Assembly (NCBI GenBank): GCA_963700925.1
Contig: OY969553.1
Coordinates: 2,418,001-2,482,000, forward strand
Direction: 5' to 3'
Length of the DNA stretch: 64,000 bases
Source of the DNA: CAWJMD01 sp963700925
GTDB taxonomy: Bacteria > Actinomycetota > Actinomycetes > Actinomycetales > CAWJMD01
Made by a program: the position numbers and the translations under genes. The notes below the pieces were generated by a model. It was not told where the DNA came from and made no database searches. It saw only the letters and a list, made by a program, of their open reading frames with translations. Below, piece after piece: positions 49,713 through 60,161 of this stretch. Position 1 is the first letter of the stretch. Each line of letters opens with the position of its first letter.

Positions 49713-50623
49713 CCGATCCCCTTCGCTGCTCCGACACGGCGCGCGAGCGGTGCGACCCACTGGCCGGCACCGCTGCGCCGTCGCGCGGCTGGCTGCTGGT
49801 CGAGCACCCCGGCCCGTGGGCACCTGACGCGCTGGACGGCTCGGGGATCGCCCCCGAGGTACTCGAGCATCTCCGGGTCGCGGCGCGGAGCGCTGCTGCC
49901 CGAATCCTGTTGGTCCGCAAGGCAGGTCGGACCCCGGAGCCTGAAGCGCGCATGTGGGCCGTGCGGTGGACCGACCCGACGCGCGCCGGCCGCGACGGCA
50001 CCTGGGCCCGCGACGCTGACCTGCTCGAGAGCGTGGACGCCCTGCACCCCACGGGCCGCCACGTGGCTCGCGACATTGTGACCTCGCCCCAGACTCCGTT
50101 CCTCCTGGTCTGCACGCACGGGCGGCACGACACGTGCTGCGCGGTGCGGGGCCGCCCGGTGGCCGCCGCCCTCGCCGAGCGCTGGCCTGGCCAGACGTGG
50201 GAGTGCTCGCACGTGGGTGGCGACCGGTTCGCAGCGAACCTGGTGGTCGTGCCCGACGGCACCTATTACGGGGCGGTCGACGACACGTCGGTCGTCGACC
50301 TGGTCAGCGAGCACTTCGCTGGACGGGTGACCGCGGGGCACCTGCGAGGCTTCACGTCCGGACACCCATGGGAGCAGGCCGCCGTGGTCGAGACCCACAC
50401 TCGCCGTGGACCTCTCGGCCCACGAGACGTCTGGCTCGACGCCACGCGGCCGACCGAGAAGCTCGGGCCGACGAGCTGGCGCGTGCACGTGCTCCTGGCG
50501 ACGCCCGACGGGCAGACGCCCCTGACCGCGATCGTCGAGCGGCACGTCGGCGACGCCCACCTGCTGACGTGTCGGGCGACCCACCCCGCTGCGGTCGCGG
50601 ACTACCGGGTGACCCTCACCTGA
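49709..50623 (+). CDS. Sucrase/ferredoxin-like protein
   Basis: A 304-residue protein of the sucrase/ferredoxin-like (thioredoxin-fold ferredoxin) family. Cys ligands appear in LVCTHGRHDTCCAVRG (about 134-149) and the His motif is CSHVGGDRFAANLVV (about 170-185). The family binds a [2Fe-2S] cluster in some members. GTG 49709 overlaps the oxygenase stop, so it may supply electrons to it (inference). Typical length. Confidence 0.82.
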   Translation: MTDPLRCSDTARERCDPLAGTAAPSRGWLLVEHPGPWAPDALDGSGIAPEVLEHLRVAARSAAARILLVRKAGRTPEPEARMWAVRWTDPTRAGRDGTWARDADLLESVDALHPTGRHVARDIVTSPQTPFLLVCTHGRHDTCCAVRGRPVAAALAERWPGQTWECSHVGGDRFAANLVVVPDGTYYGAVDDTSVVDLVSEHFAGRVTAGHLRGFTSGHPWEQAAVVETHTRRGPLGPRDVWLDATRPTEKLGPTSWRVHVLLATPDGQTPLTAIVERHVGDAHLLTCRATHPAAVADYRVTLT

Positions 50624-50625
50624 TC

Positions 50626-51990
<1,365 letters not shown>

Positions 51991-52003
51991 CGCCGACGCC
52001 CGG

Positions 52004-53635
<1,632 letters not shown>

Positions 53636-53707
53636 GCCGACGATCCTGGCACTCGAAGCCGAACCTCGACACCCGGCGTCCCGGGCCCGGGCGGGAGACC
53701 GGCTCGC

Positions 53708-54631
53708 TCAGGCCGCCTGGACGGAGCGCTTCGACAGCCCCATCCAGAACCCGTCGATCACGGGGTCCAGGCGGGCGTCCGTCTCGGTGGCGGCGCCGAG
53801 AGTGACGAACAGGGGCGTGTAGTGCTCGACCGTCGGGTGGGCGTAGGGCATGCCCGGCGCCTTGGTGGCGAAGGCTGCGAGGGTGTCGACATCGCCGCGC
53901 GCCAGCGCCTCGCCGGCCCACGCATCGAAGTCGCTCGACCAGCCAGGAGGTGGCGTGGCGTGGTCGAAGAAGTGGTTGCGCGTCAGGAACGGGAGCCCGT
54001 GCGTGATGAAGCCCGAACCGATGATGAGCACGCCCTCCTCGCGCAGCGGGCGCAGTCGCCGTCCGAGATCCATCAAGCGGTATGGGTCCTTCGTCGGCAG
54101 GCTCATCTGCAGGACGGGCACGTCCGCGTCCGGGTACATCACCTTGAGCGGCACCCAGGCGCCATGGTCGAGGCCGCGTGTGCGGTGCTCGTGCACGTCC
54201 TCGCTGTCGGGCATCAGCGCAGCGACCTTCGCGGCCAGGGAGGCGGCGTCCGGTGACGGGTAGGTCATCTCGTAGAAGCGCTGTTCGAAGCCACCGAAGT
54301 CGTACACGAGCGGCGTCCCTGCGGCGGAGGCAGACAGGCTGAGGGGCGCGTGCTCCCAGTGCGCGCTGACGATCAGGACCGCCCTCGGCTTGGGCATGCT
54401 CTGCGCCCAATCGAACAGCTGGCGCATCCAGAGCTCGTCGTCGAGCAGCGGCGGAGCTCCGTGGCCGAGGTACAGCGCCGGGAGGCTGCCGTCCTCAGGC
54501 CTCCAGAGCGGCTGCTCGCGAGTCACGGGCAGTGCGCGTTCCAGGTGCACGTCGAACGGGAGCCTGTCGGCCGGTGACGGGTGGGCCTCGGCGGCCGTGA
54601 GCGGTAGGTGGGACGGGATCTGCTGTGGCAC
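53708..54631 (-). CDS. DODA-type (LigB-like) extradiol ring-cleavage dioxygenase
   Basis: A 307-residue protein. I chose GTG 54631 because AGGAG lies 5 bp before it and a good promoter just upstream fits; ATG 54658 would add 9 residues. Metal His residues are in ALYLGHGAPPLLDD, LIVSAHWEHAPLS and RGLDHGAWVPLKVMYP; IIGSGFITHGLPFL is conserved. Related to YgiD and plant DOPA 4,5-dioxygenase. Substrate uncertain. Divergent from the Nudix gene. Confidence 0.88.
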   Translation of the reverse strand: MPQQIPSHLPLTAAEAHPSPADRLPFDVHLERALPVTREQPLWRPEDGSLPALYLGHGAPPLLDDELWMRQLFDWAQSMPKPRAVLIVSAHWEHAPLSLSASAAGTPLVYDFGGFEQRFYEMTYPSPDAASLAAKVAALMPDSEDVHEHRTRGLDHGAWVPLKVMYPDADVPVLQMSLPTKDPYRLMDLGRRLRPLREEGVLIIGSGFITHGLPFLTRNHFFDHATPPPGWSSDFDAWAGEALARGDVDTLAAFATKAPGMPYAHPTVEHYTPLFVTLGAATETDARLDPVIDGFWMGLSKRSVQAA

Positions 54632-54673
54632 GTCGACTCCTCGAGCACCCGGGGTCATCCCTGGCGCCTGCCC

Positions 54674-54702
54674 AGCGTACCAACAGTTACATGAGAGTTC
54701 AA
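54674..54702 (-). promoter_or_regulatory. Promoter of the DODA-type dioxygenase gene
   Basis: On the minus strand, -35 TTGAAC (54702-54697) is followed after exactly 17 bp by -10 TACGCT (54679-54674), matching TANNNT. Transcription would start near 54667, about 36 nt before GTG 54631. Confidence 0.6.
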
Positions 54703-54749
54703 GTAAATCTCCTGCCCTACCCTCGACCCGACAGACGGAGGGCGGACGG

Positions 54750-55232
54750 GTGGCAGCACGAGCCAGCACGAGCTCGGGAGTGCTGCCCTTCCGCGTGCGC
54801 GACGGCGCCCTCGAGGTGCTCGTCGGCCACATGGGCGGCCCGTTCTGGGCCCGCAAGGACGCCGGCGCCTGGAGCGTCATCAAGGGCGAGTACGACCCGG
54901 CCGACGAGACGCCCGAGGAGGCCGCGCGGCGCGAGTTCACCGAGGAGACCGGCGTCGCGGTCCCGCGCGGCGCCTTGATCGAGCTGGGCGAGGTTCGGCA
55001 GAGCACCAAAAGGGTCACCGGCTACGCCGTCGAGGCCGCCGACGTCGACCCGACGACGTTCGTGCCCGGCACGTTCTCGATGGAGTGGCCGCCGAAATCG
55101 GGTCGGCTGCAGGACTTTCCGGAGATCGACCGAGCGGAGTGGCTGGCCGCCGACGTCGCCCGAGAGAAGCTGGTGAAGGCGCAGGCGGCCTTCGTCGACC
55201 GCCTCGAGTCCTGGCTCGCAGAGCGGGGCTAA
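54750..55232 (+). CDS. Nudix hydrolase
   Basis: A 160-residue protein from GTG 54750. The Nudix box is GEYDPADETPEEAARREFTE then ETGV (about 49-72), with one extra residue between the first Gly and Glu compared with the strict pattern, as in the related KGEYD subfamily. It hydrolyses a nucleoside diphosphate linked to some moiety; the substrate is not readable. It ends with stop codons overlapping those of the convergent reductase gene (CTAA). Confidence 0.9.
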   Translation: MAARASTSSGVLPFRVRDGALEVLVGHMGGPFWARKDAGAWSVIKGEYDPADETPEEAARREFTEETGVAVPRGALIELGEVRQSTKRVTGYAVEAADVDPTTFVPGTFSMEWPPKSGRLQDFPEIDRAEWLAADVAREKLVKAQAAFVDRLESWLAERG

Positions 55233-56242
55233 CGGTTATGCCGGACGCGCTCCCGCATCCGCAGCAGGCCCAGCACCGCGTTCGTTGCCGGGGTCTCGAT
55301 GCCGAGCAGCTCGCCGAGCTCGCTGACCACGCCAGGCATCGCGTCGAGCTCCAGCTCCCGGCCGGCCTCGGCGTCCTGGAGCATCGAGGTCTTCACCTCG
55401 CCGAGCTCGACCGCCATCGCGACGCGTGCGGAGGGGCTGATGTCGGCGTGCACGCCCAGGGCGGCCCCGACGTCCAAACACTCCTTGATCATGTCTGTGC
55501 ACAGCCGCGCGACCGCCGGGTCGCGAGCGATGCCTGCCAGGGTGCCGCCGGTGAGCGCGCTGATCGGGTTGAAGCTCATGTTGCCCAGCAGCTTGACCCA
55601 CACCTGCTCGCGCAGGGCCTCGGGCGTCGGGCAGACGTCGATCACGAGACCGCCTGCAGTGAGGGCCCTTTCGATGTCGCCGACCAAGTCGGCGAGCCCG
55701 CCGCCGGCGTCGCCGACGACCAGGCGGTTGCCGGACGCGTGCTCGACAACGCCAGGGCCGGGCACCGAGGCGGCGAGATGCACCACGGCACCGACCACAC
55801 GCGACGCCGGAACCAAGGCAGCCAGGTCACCTGACGGGTCGAGGCTGCGCAGCGAACGTCCCGCGAATACGCCCGGGGCACCCGCTGAGTCGAGGAACCA
55901 CCACGGCATGCCGTTGACCGCCGGCACCACCGCGACGTGGGGGCGCAGCAGCGGGGCGACCTGCCGCACAGCAGCCGCCAGGCCGGTGGTCTTGACGGCC
56001 AGCACCACCACGTCGGGCGCGGGCACCTCGAGCGGGTCGTCCGCGGCCGGCACGTCGAGCACCTCGTCGGGCAGGCCGAGCGCCGCACCGGTCACGCGCA
56101 GCCCGCCGGCCTTGATCGCCTCGAGGTGAGCGCCCTCCCGTCCGAGCAAAGAGACCTTGGAACCTCCTCGGTGCAGGGCGGCCGCGAGGACGCCTCCGAC
56201 GGCTCCAGGCCCCACCACGCAGTACTGCAGGTCTTCGGTCAC
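55229..56242 (-). CDS. Ketopantoate-reductase-like NADP oxidoreductase
   Basis: A 337-residue protein from GTG 56242. The N-terminal NADP site is YCVVGPGAVGGVLAAALHRGG (about 7-27). LAVKTTGLAAAV, AVNGMPWWFL and the C-terminal catalytic Lys in VWVKLLGNMSFNPISALTGG are typical of PanE/ApbA. It reduces 2-dehydropantoate to pantoate or a similar keto acid. The family has many paralogues, so pantothenate synthesis is not certain. Confidence 0.88.
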   Translation of the reverse strand: MTEDLQYCVVGPGAVGGVLAAALHRGGSKVSLLGREGAHLEAIKAGGLRVTGAALGLPDEVLDVPAADDPLEVPAPDVVVLAVKTTGLAAAVRQVAPLLRPHVAVVPAVNGMPWWFLDSAGAPGVFAGRSLRSLDPSGDLAALVPASRVVGAVVHLAASVPGPGVVEHASGNRLVVGDAGGGLADLVGDIERALTAGGLVIDVCPTPEALREQVWVKLLGNMSFNPISALTGGTLAGIARDPAVARLCTDMIKECLDVGAALGVHADISPSARVAMAVELGEVKTSMLQDAEAGRELELDAMPGVVSELGELLGIETPATNAVLGLLRMRERVRHNR

Positions 56243-56316
56243 CGCCGCATTGTGCCCGGTGATGCGGGGCGGGGCAGCCGTTGGAGGTCGGGCAGGACCC
56301 AACTACGCTCCGCACC

Positions 56317-57126
56317 ATGGCCGAGTTCGTGTACCCGCCCGTCATCCGGACCGCCCTGCTGGCGTTCAAGGGGCTCGGGATGAAGTTCCAGATGAGCGGC
56401 ACGGAGCGCATCCCGCAGACCGGAGGGTTCGTGCTCGCGTCCAACCACGTGAGCTACCTCGACTTCATCTTCGCGGGCCTGGCGCCATGGCGCGGGGGAC
56501 GTCGGCTCACGCGGTTCATGGCCAAGGAGGGCGTCTTCCACCACAAGATCTCGGGTCCGTTGATGCGCGGCATGAAGCACATCCCGGTCGACCGGGAGTC
56601 AGGCTCCGCGTCCCTCCGTGCGGCCCTGCGCGCTCTGAAGGACGGCGAGATCGTCGGTGTCTTCCCCGAGGCCACGATCAGCCAGTCGTTCACCGTCAAG
56701 GAGCTGAAGTCGGGTGCGGTGCGGATGGCCGCCGCGGCCAAGGTGCCGATCGTGCCGGTGGTCGTGTGGGGCGGGCAGCGCCTGTGGACGAAGGGCCGCC
56801 CCCGCAACCTGAAGCTGCGCGGCCAGACCATCTCCATCGCCGTCGGCGAGCCGTACACGGTCAGCTCGCGCGACGACATGGAGGCCGCGACGCTCGACCT
56901 GCAGGCACGCCTGCAGGCGGTGCTCGACGAGGTGCAGGCCGCGCACCCGGCGACCGCCGACCCCGGACCGCACGCCTGGTGGCTGCCCGCCCACCTCGGC
57001 GGAGCCGCCCCCACGCCCGAGGAGGCTGCACGCCTCGACGCCGAGGAGCTCGCGGAACGCCGCGCACGCCGTTCGACCGAACCGCCACGTGACCCGGCGG
57101 CGGGTCCTCCGTTGGACAGTGCATGA
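56317..57126 (+). CDS. 1-acyl-sn-glycerol-3-phosphate acyltransferase (PlsC-like)
   Basis: A 269-residue protein. The acyltransferase motif HX4D is ASNHVSYLDFIF (about 43-54), the glycerol-phosphate motif is GVFPEATIS (about 121-129), and VPIVPVVVWGGQRLW follows. A short N-terminal hydrophobic segment may sit at the membrane surface. It makes phosphatidic acid from lysophosphatidate. The C-terminus is acidic and disordered. Coupled by ATGA to the next small gene. Confidence 0.9.
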   Translation: MAEFVYPPVIRTALLAFKGLGMKFQMSGTERIPQTGGFVLASNHVSYLDFIFAGLAPWRGGRRLTRFMAKEGVFHHKISGPLMRGMKHIPVDRESGSASLRAALRALKDGEIVGVFPEATISQSFTVKELKSGAVRMAAAAKVPIVPVVVWGGQRLWTKGRPRNLKLRGQTISIAVGEPYTVSSRDDMEAATLDLQARLQAVLDEVQAAHPATADPGPHAWWLPAHLGGAAPTPEEAARLDAEELAERRARRSTEPPRDPAAGPPLDSA

Positions 57127-57236
57127 CGGCAGAGGACGAGAAGCGCCACCAACGTGACGTGGGTGGCGCCCTGCTGATCGGCGCGATCACGCTCGCCGTG
57201 CTGCTCGGCGCCATCGTGTTCGGTCTGACGCGCTGA
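57123..57236 (+). CDS. 37-residue single-pass membrane protein
   Basis: ATG 57123 overlaps the acyltransferase stop (ATGA). It has a charged N-terminus (MTAEDEKRHQRDVGG) and one hydrophobic helix (ALLIGAITLAVLLGAIVFGL). Translational coupling is the main evidence that it is real. Function unknown. Confidence 0.6.
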   Translation: MTAEDEKRHQRDVGGALLIGAITLAVLLGAIVFGLTR

Positions 57237-57268
57237 CAGGCGGCGGCGCCCGACGGTGAGCCGACCGC

Positions 57269-57988
57269 TCAGTCGTCCGAGATGTCGATCGTCTGGCCCT
57301 CGTCGCTTCTGAGTGGCTTGCCTGTCCAGCGACTTGCCGGGCGGATCCCGGCGTCTTCGATCACGTTGTCGAGGGCCACGTCCTCGTCGTCCAGGCGCGG
57401 ACGGAGGGGCGCAGGGCGTTCGCCCGCGGGACTGGGGTCCGGGGGACGGCGCGCGCCGCCGGGCCCGAAGCGACGGGGGTCGAAGATCTCGGCGCAGATC
57501 AGCCGGTACAGCGCGTCGGGGTTCGGGAGCCACGAGACCACATGCATCGCCTGGTCGTGGCCGGCCGACTCCAGGACGAACTGGCCGTACCCGAGCATCC
57601 GTCCGAGCAGGCTGCGGTTGTACGACATGTCGGTCACCTTGATCAGCGGCATCATCGCGACCTTGCGCGTGAGGATGCCGTAGGTCAGCAGGAGCCGGCT
57701 GTCGGTCGCGACGAACCAGTCCACGCGCCACAGGCCCAGCCGGATCAGGGCTCGGCCGAGCACCAGCGCCCACAACGGCCACAGCACGTCGGAGAGCAGG
57801 CCGAGGTCGGGAGGGATCCTGGTCTGGAAGAACAGCACCACCGCGAGCGCCCCGACGGCCGAGGCCACGGGCTCGAACACCTGGGCCGGGTGCCGCCGGA
57901 CCGCGACCACGATCTGCTCGCCACCGAGCAGGTAGCGGGTCAGGTGCCGCGGGGCGTTAGGTGCCGACGCGAGGCTCACGTCGCCCAC
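57269..57988 (-). CDS. Bacterial PH-domain membrane protein
   Basis: A 239-residue protein. Two hydrophobic segments (about 43-80: VASAVGALAVVLFFQ, VLWPLWALVLGRALIRL) are followed by a bPH2/YdbS-like domain (about 83-160) with VDWFVATDSRLLLTYGILTR and GYGQFVLESAGHDQAMHVVSW. The C-terminal about 65 residues are disordered. Common in actinobacteria, role unclear. A small membrane-protein gene ends 7 bp upstream and probably shares its transcript. Confidence 0.85.
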   Translation of the reverse strand: MGDVSLASAPNAPRHLTRYLLGGEQIVVAVRRHPAQVFEPVASAVGALAVVLFFQTRIPPDLGLLSDVLWPLWALVLGRALIRLGLWRVDWFVATDSRLLLTYGILTRKVAMMPLIKVTDMSYNRSLLGRMLGYGQFVLESAGHDQAMHVVSWLPNPDALYRLICAEIFDPRRFGPGGARRPPDPSPAGERPAPLRPRLDDEDVALDNVIEDAGIRPASRWTGKPLRSDEGQTIDISDD

Positions 57989-57994
57989 GTCCTG

Positions 57995-58159
57995 TCATCC
58001 CGTCAAGAGGGAGTCGAAGAACCGACCGATGGCCTGGAAGCCGGCCATGATGCCGTCGAGCGCGGCGCGGACGATGTCAGCCGCCTGGTCAGGGCTGGCG
58101 AAGATCGCGTAGATGATGAAGGCGATCACGACCCACAGCAGAATCTTTCGACCCCGCAC
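57995..58159 (-). CDS. 54-residue small membrane protein
   Basis: GTG 58159 follows GGAGGAG at 9-12 nt. The sequence has a membrane helix (KILLWVVIAFIIYAIFA), then an amphipathic region (ADIVRAALDGIMAGFQAIG). It lies 7 bp in front of the PH-domain gene on the same strand. Small proteins of this form often accompany such PH proteins in actinobacteria; function unknown. Confidence 0.7.
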   Translation of the reverse strand: MRGRKILLWVVIAFIIYAIFASPDQAADIVRAALDGIMAGFQAIGRFFDSLLTG

Positions 58160-58267
58160 GACAACCGTCTCCTCCGTATCGGGGGCGCGCCCCGGGTGCG
58201 CGCACTCCTTCCAGCATGGCCGCCGGCCTGCCGGCGCGACGTGTAGGCGCGCCGGGTCGGTCGACCG

Positions 58268-58903
58268 TCAGACAACACCGTAGAGGCGGTCGCCTGCGTC
58301 GCCAAGGCCGGGGACGATGTACCCGTGGTCGTTGAGCCGCTCGTCCAGGCTGCCGGTCACGATGGTCACGGCCGCGTCGGCCCCGAAACGCTCCTCGACC
58401 GCCTTGACGCCCTCGGGAGCGGCCAGCAGGCAGATCGCGGTGATGTCGTCGGCGCCACGGTCGAACAGGAACTCGAAGGCGGCCACCAGCGTGCCCCCGG
58501 TCGCGAGCATCGGGTCGAGCACGTACACCTGTCGCCCGGACAGGTCGTCGGGCAGCCGGTTGGCGTAGGTGCTCGCCTGCAGGGTCTCCTCGTCACGGAT
58601 CATGCCCAGGAACCCGACCTCAGCGGTGGGCAGCAGCCGCACCATCCCGTCGAGCATCCCCAGGCCGGCGCGCAGGATCGGCACCACCAGCGGCTTCGGT
58701 GAGCTCAGCTTGACGCCGGTCGTGGACGTCACCGGCGTGGTGACCTCGACCGCCTCCGTCCGCACGTCGCGCGTGGCCTCGTACGCCAGCAGGGTGACCA
58801 GCTCGTCGGCGAGCCGGCGGAATGTGGGGGAGTCGGTGCGCTCGTCACGCAGCGCGGTCAGCTTGTGGGCGATCAGCGGATGGTCCGCGACGTGCAAGCG
58901 CAT
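58268..58903 (-). CDS. upp: Uracil phosphoribosyltransferase
   Basis: A 211-residue protein of normal length. It begins MRLHVADHPLIAHKLTALRD. The PRPP-binding loop is VLDPMLATGGTL (about 129-140) and the uracil-site region near the C-terminus is GYIVPGLGDAGDR. It makes UMP from uracil and PRPP in pyrimidine salvage. Divergent from the acidic protein gene by about 57 bp. Confidence 0.95.
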   Translation of the reverse strand: MRLHVADHPLIAHKLTALRDERTDSPTFRRLADELVTLLAYEATRDVRTEAVEVTTPVTSTTGVKLSSPKPLVVPILRAGLGMLDGMVRLLPTAEVGFLGMIRDEETLQASTYANRLPDDLSGRQVYVLDPMLATGGTLVAAFEFLFDRGADDITAICLLAAPEGVKAVEERFGADAAVTIVTGSLDERLNDHGYIVPGLGDAGDRLYGVV

Positions 58904-58960
58904 GGTGCGCAACCTACCGCTCTGGTCCACCATGAGCGGGTGCCCTTCTTCACCGCCGTG

Positions 58961-59653
58961 ATGGCGTCCGACGGCAACGCCTGGCGAGCACGTGACATCG
59001 ACGTCGAGGATGCGTCCGACCTCGACGACCTCGCGGCCACGCTGCGCACCGCTGCGTACCAGGACCGGCCCGTGCTCGCGGTGATCGAGGCCGAGGACCA
59101 GTGGTTCGCTCTGGTGCGTGTCGACGACGACGACGGCGCCCGCATCTTCGTCTCCGACCTGACGAGCGCGAGCGGCGGGCACTACGGCCCGGTCGTCTCG
59201 TCCGCCGCCGACGTCGACATCGACCTGCCGATCCGGCCCGACGACGAGGACGTGCCGGAGGGTTCGGGGGTCGACACCGACCTCGACGAGCCTGTCACTG
59301 CGGCCGGTGACAACGATCCCGACGACCCGGGCAGCGGCAACGACGACAGCCCCGACCGCGCGCTCGGCATCAGGACGGACGACGCGGTCAGCGCCGGCGA
59401 GGCGGCCGAGAGCGGTTCTCCTGCAGGCGAGGACGACGAGGACGAAATCGAGATCGAGCTGATCGAGACACCGCCCGAGGAGGAGCCGGCCATCAGGACG
59501 TGGGCCGGCGACCCGACCCTGCTCGAGGACTTCGGCGTCGAAGCGCGAACCATGATCGAGATGGTCGAGGAGAACCCCGACGACCCCTCGACCGTGCTCG
59601 CCGACCTCGGTGAGCAAGTTGGCTTCGGCGACCTGATCGAGGCGCTGCGGTGA
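58961..59653 (+). CDS. Acidic tRNA adenosine deaminase-associated protein
   Basis: A 230-residue protein from ATG 58961; a longer form from GTG 58940 is possible. The folded N-terminus (about 1-70, DRPVLAVIEAEDQWFALVRV) is followed by a disordered acidic middle (EDDEDEIEIELIE) and a small C-terminal helical domain (TWAGDPTLLEDFGVEARTMI). Actinobacterial genomes often place such a gene directly upstream of tadA, which is the basis of the name; the biochemistry is unknown. Confidence 0.8.
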   Translation: MASDGNAWRARDIDVEDASDLDDLAATLRTAAYQDRPVLAVIEAEDQWFALVRVDDDDGARIFVSDLTSASGGHYGPVVSSAADVDIDLPIRPDDEDVPEGSGVDTDLDEPVTAAGDNDPDDPGSGNDDSPDRALGIRTDDAVSAGEAAESGSPAGEDDEDEIEIELIETPPEEEPAIRTWAGDPTLLEDFGVEARTMIEMVEENPDDPSTVLADLGEQVGFGDLIEALR

Positions 59654-59701
59654 GGCTGCTCCCCGCTGTGCTGAACCTGTGCTGACTACCAAGCCCTGCT
59701 G

Positions 59702-60154
59702 ATGCTCGACGATGCCGCGCTGATCGGTCTTGCCTTGGACGAGGCACGCGGGGCGCTCGCGACCGGCGACGTGCCCGTTGGCGCTGTGGTGGTCGGGCGT
59801 GACGGTGTCGTGCTGGGCGCGGGGCGCAACGCGCGCGAGGCGACCGGCGACCCGACCGCGCACGCGGAGCTGCTCGCGTTGCGTGCGACTGCCGCGACAT
59901 TGGGGACATGGCGGCTCGCAGGCTGCACTCTCGCAGTCACTCTCGAGCCATGCACGATGTGCGCCGGTGCCACGGTCCTGGCCCGTGTCGAGCGCCTCGT
60001 GCTGGGCGCGTGGGACCCGAAGGCCGGCGCGACGGGGTCACTGTGGGACGTGGTGCGTGACCGTCGTCTGAACCACCGTGTCGAGGTGGTCGGCGGCGTG
60101 CGTGAGGCCGAGTGCGGCGCGCTGCTGCAGGAGTTCTTCAGCCACCACCGCTAG
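59702..60154 (+). CDS. tadA: tRNA-specific adenosine deaminase
   Basis: A 150-residue protein. Zinc ligands are in DPTAHAELLAL (His with the proton-shuttle Glu, about 56-59) and LEPCTMCAGATVLA (PCxxC, about 88-91). It converts A34 to inosine in tRNA-Arg(ACG). It lies 48 bp after the acidic companion gene. Length and motifs are standard. Confidence 0.94.
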   Translation: MLDDAALIGLALDEARGALATGDVPVGAVVVGRDGVVLGAGRNAREATGDPTAHAELLALRATAATLGTWRLAGCTLAVTLEPCTMCAGATVLARVERLVLGAWDPKAGATGSLWDVVRDRRLNHRVEVVGGVREAECGALLQEFFSHHR

Positions 60155-60161
60155 CGGCTGG

